Below, in pieces: positions 5,420 through 5,624 of a stretch of 5,624 nucleotides of DNA. Each line of letters begins with the position of its first letter. Within the stretch, counting starts at the first letter, position 1. The stretch comes from Gammaproteobacteria bacterium (GTDB lineage Bacteria; Pseudomonadota; Gammaproteobacteria; Pseudomonadales; Litorivicinaceae). The notes beneath the pieces are model-generated. The model was not told where the DNA came from. It saw only the letters and a list, made by a program, of their open reading frames with translations, and did not search any database. A program made the translations under genes and the position numbers. Location: assembly GCA_002705325.1 (NCBI GenBank), contig PAFS01000033.1, positions 1 through 5,624 of the forward strand, given 5' to 3'.

Positions 5420-5624
5420 TTGGAAATTTACTTCTCTTTGTTTGTCTCGTCTGTACTGTCAGCGACGCTGATCCCAGCGCAGTCTGAGTCGGTTCTTGTT
5501 GGGTCAATCTCGTTGACGCCTGAAGAGGTTGTGAGTCTCGTGACGATTGCCTCTTTCGGAAACACGCTTGGTGCCGTGGTCAATTGGGTTCTCGGCCGTT
5601 TTTTTTTGGGCGGACGATCGGGCG
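5420..5624 (+). CDS. yqaA: YqaA family (DedA/SNARE-associated-like) inner-membrane protein, N-terminal part
   Basis: Only the first 68 codons are in the window. The reading begins EIYFSLFVSSVLSATLIPAQ, continues SESVLVGSISLTPEEVVSLV, then has IASFGNTLGAVVNWVLGRFF. This closely follows the start of E. coli YqaA as I recall it (SLFASSFLSATLLPGNSE, then a GNSLGG segment and LGRFF). Family members are about 140-200 residues with several membrane helices and are related to DedA proteins; their role is poorly defined. The only ordinary in-frame start after the upstream TAG is TTG at 5420, which puts the conserved YFSLF at residues 4-8. No ATG or GTG is available, and the Shine-Dalgarno (GTGAG, about 10 nt away) is poor. 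A run of nine T's at 5599-5607 lies in the coding sequence. The gene probably shares a transcript with the small ORF upstream. Confidence 0.82.
   Translation, partial: MEIYFSLFVSSVLSATLIPAQSESVLVGSISLTPEEVVSLVTIASFGNTLGAVVNWVLGRFFLGGRSG

Noticed and set aside
1..5624. A mobile element, defence system or CRISPR array that would form a novel system
   Set aside because: No direct repeats, transposase, integrase, nuclease or toxin-like genes were seen. All larger genes belong to known metabolic, transport or membrane families.

Overview
The window looks like a chromosomal stretch from a gram-negative bacterium, most likely a member of the Pseudomonadota (Proteobacteria) and perhaps an aquatic gammaproteobacterium. 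The evidence for this is the complete tripartite tricarboxylate transporter (TctCBA) with a periplasmic binding protein, the YqaA-type membrane protein at the right edge, Shine-Dalgarno start sites and intermediate GC content. The placement is inference, because no rRNA or other phylogenetic marker is present.

Left and centre (1-3862, minus strand): a tightly packed operon read right to left. It encodes a periplasmic solute-binding protein (tctC), a small membrane subunit (tctB), a large membrane subunit (tctA) and a class III CoA-transferase (CaiB/BaiF family) cut off by the left edge. The junctions are a 4-nt gap, a 4-nt GTGA overlap and an 8-nt overlap, so the four are probably co-transcribed and partly translationally coupled. 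A plausible reading is that TctCBA imports a carboxylate and the CoA-transferase activates it to its CoA thioester. The substrate cannot be read from the sequence.

Middle gap (3863-3997): a leader with a candidate promoter (-10 TATACT) and a short dyad symmetry, upstream of tctC.

Right centre (3998-5112, minus strand): a DJ-1/PfpI (Hsp31-like) class I glutamine-amidotransferase-fold protein with an intact Cys-His motif. It is followed, with a 25-nt overlap, by a four-helix DUF4149/TMEM205-like membrane protein.

Right edge (5113-5624): a divergent intergenic region of 121 nt, then plus-strand genes. The first is a 36-residue single-helix membrane ORF with a good ribosome binding site and promoter. 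The second is the N-terminal part of a YqaA/DedA-like membrane protein, which runs off the window.

No tRNA, rRNA, CRISPR array, insertion sequence or prophage signature was seen. The content is mainly known families. The less ordinary points are the small ORF, a short in-frame deletion in the CoA-transferase, and the transporter/CoA-transferase linkage.
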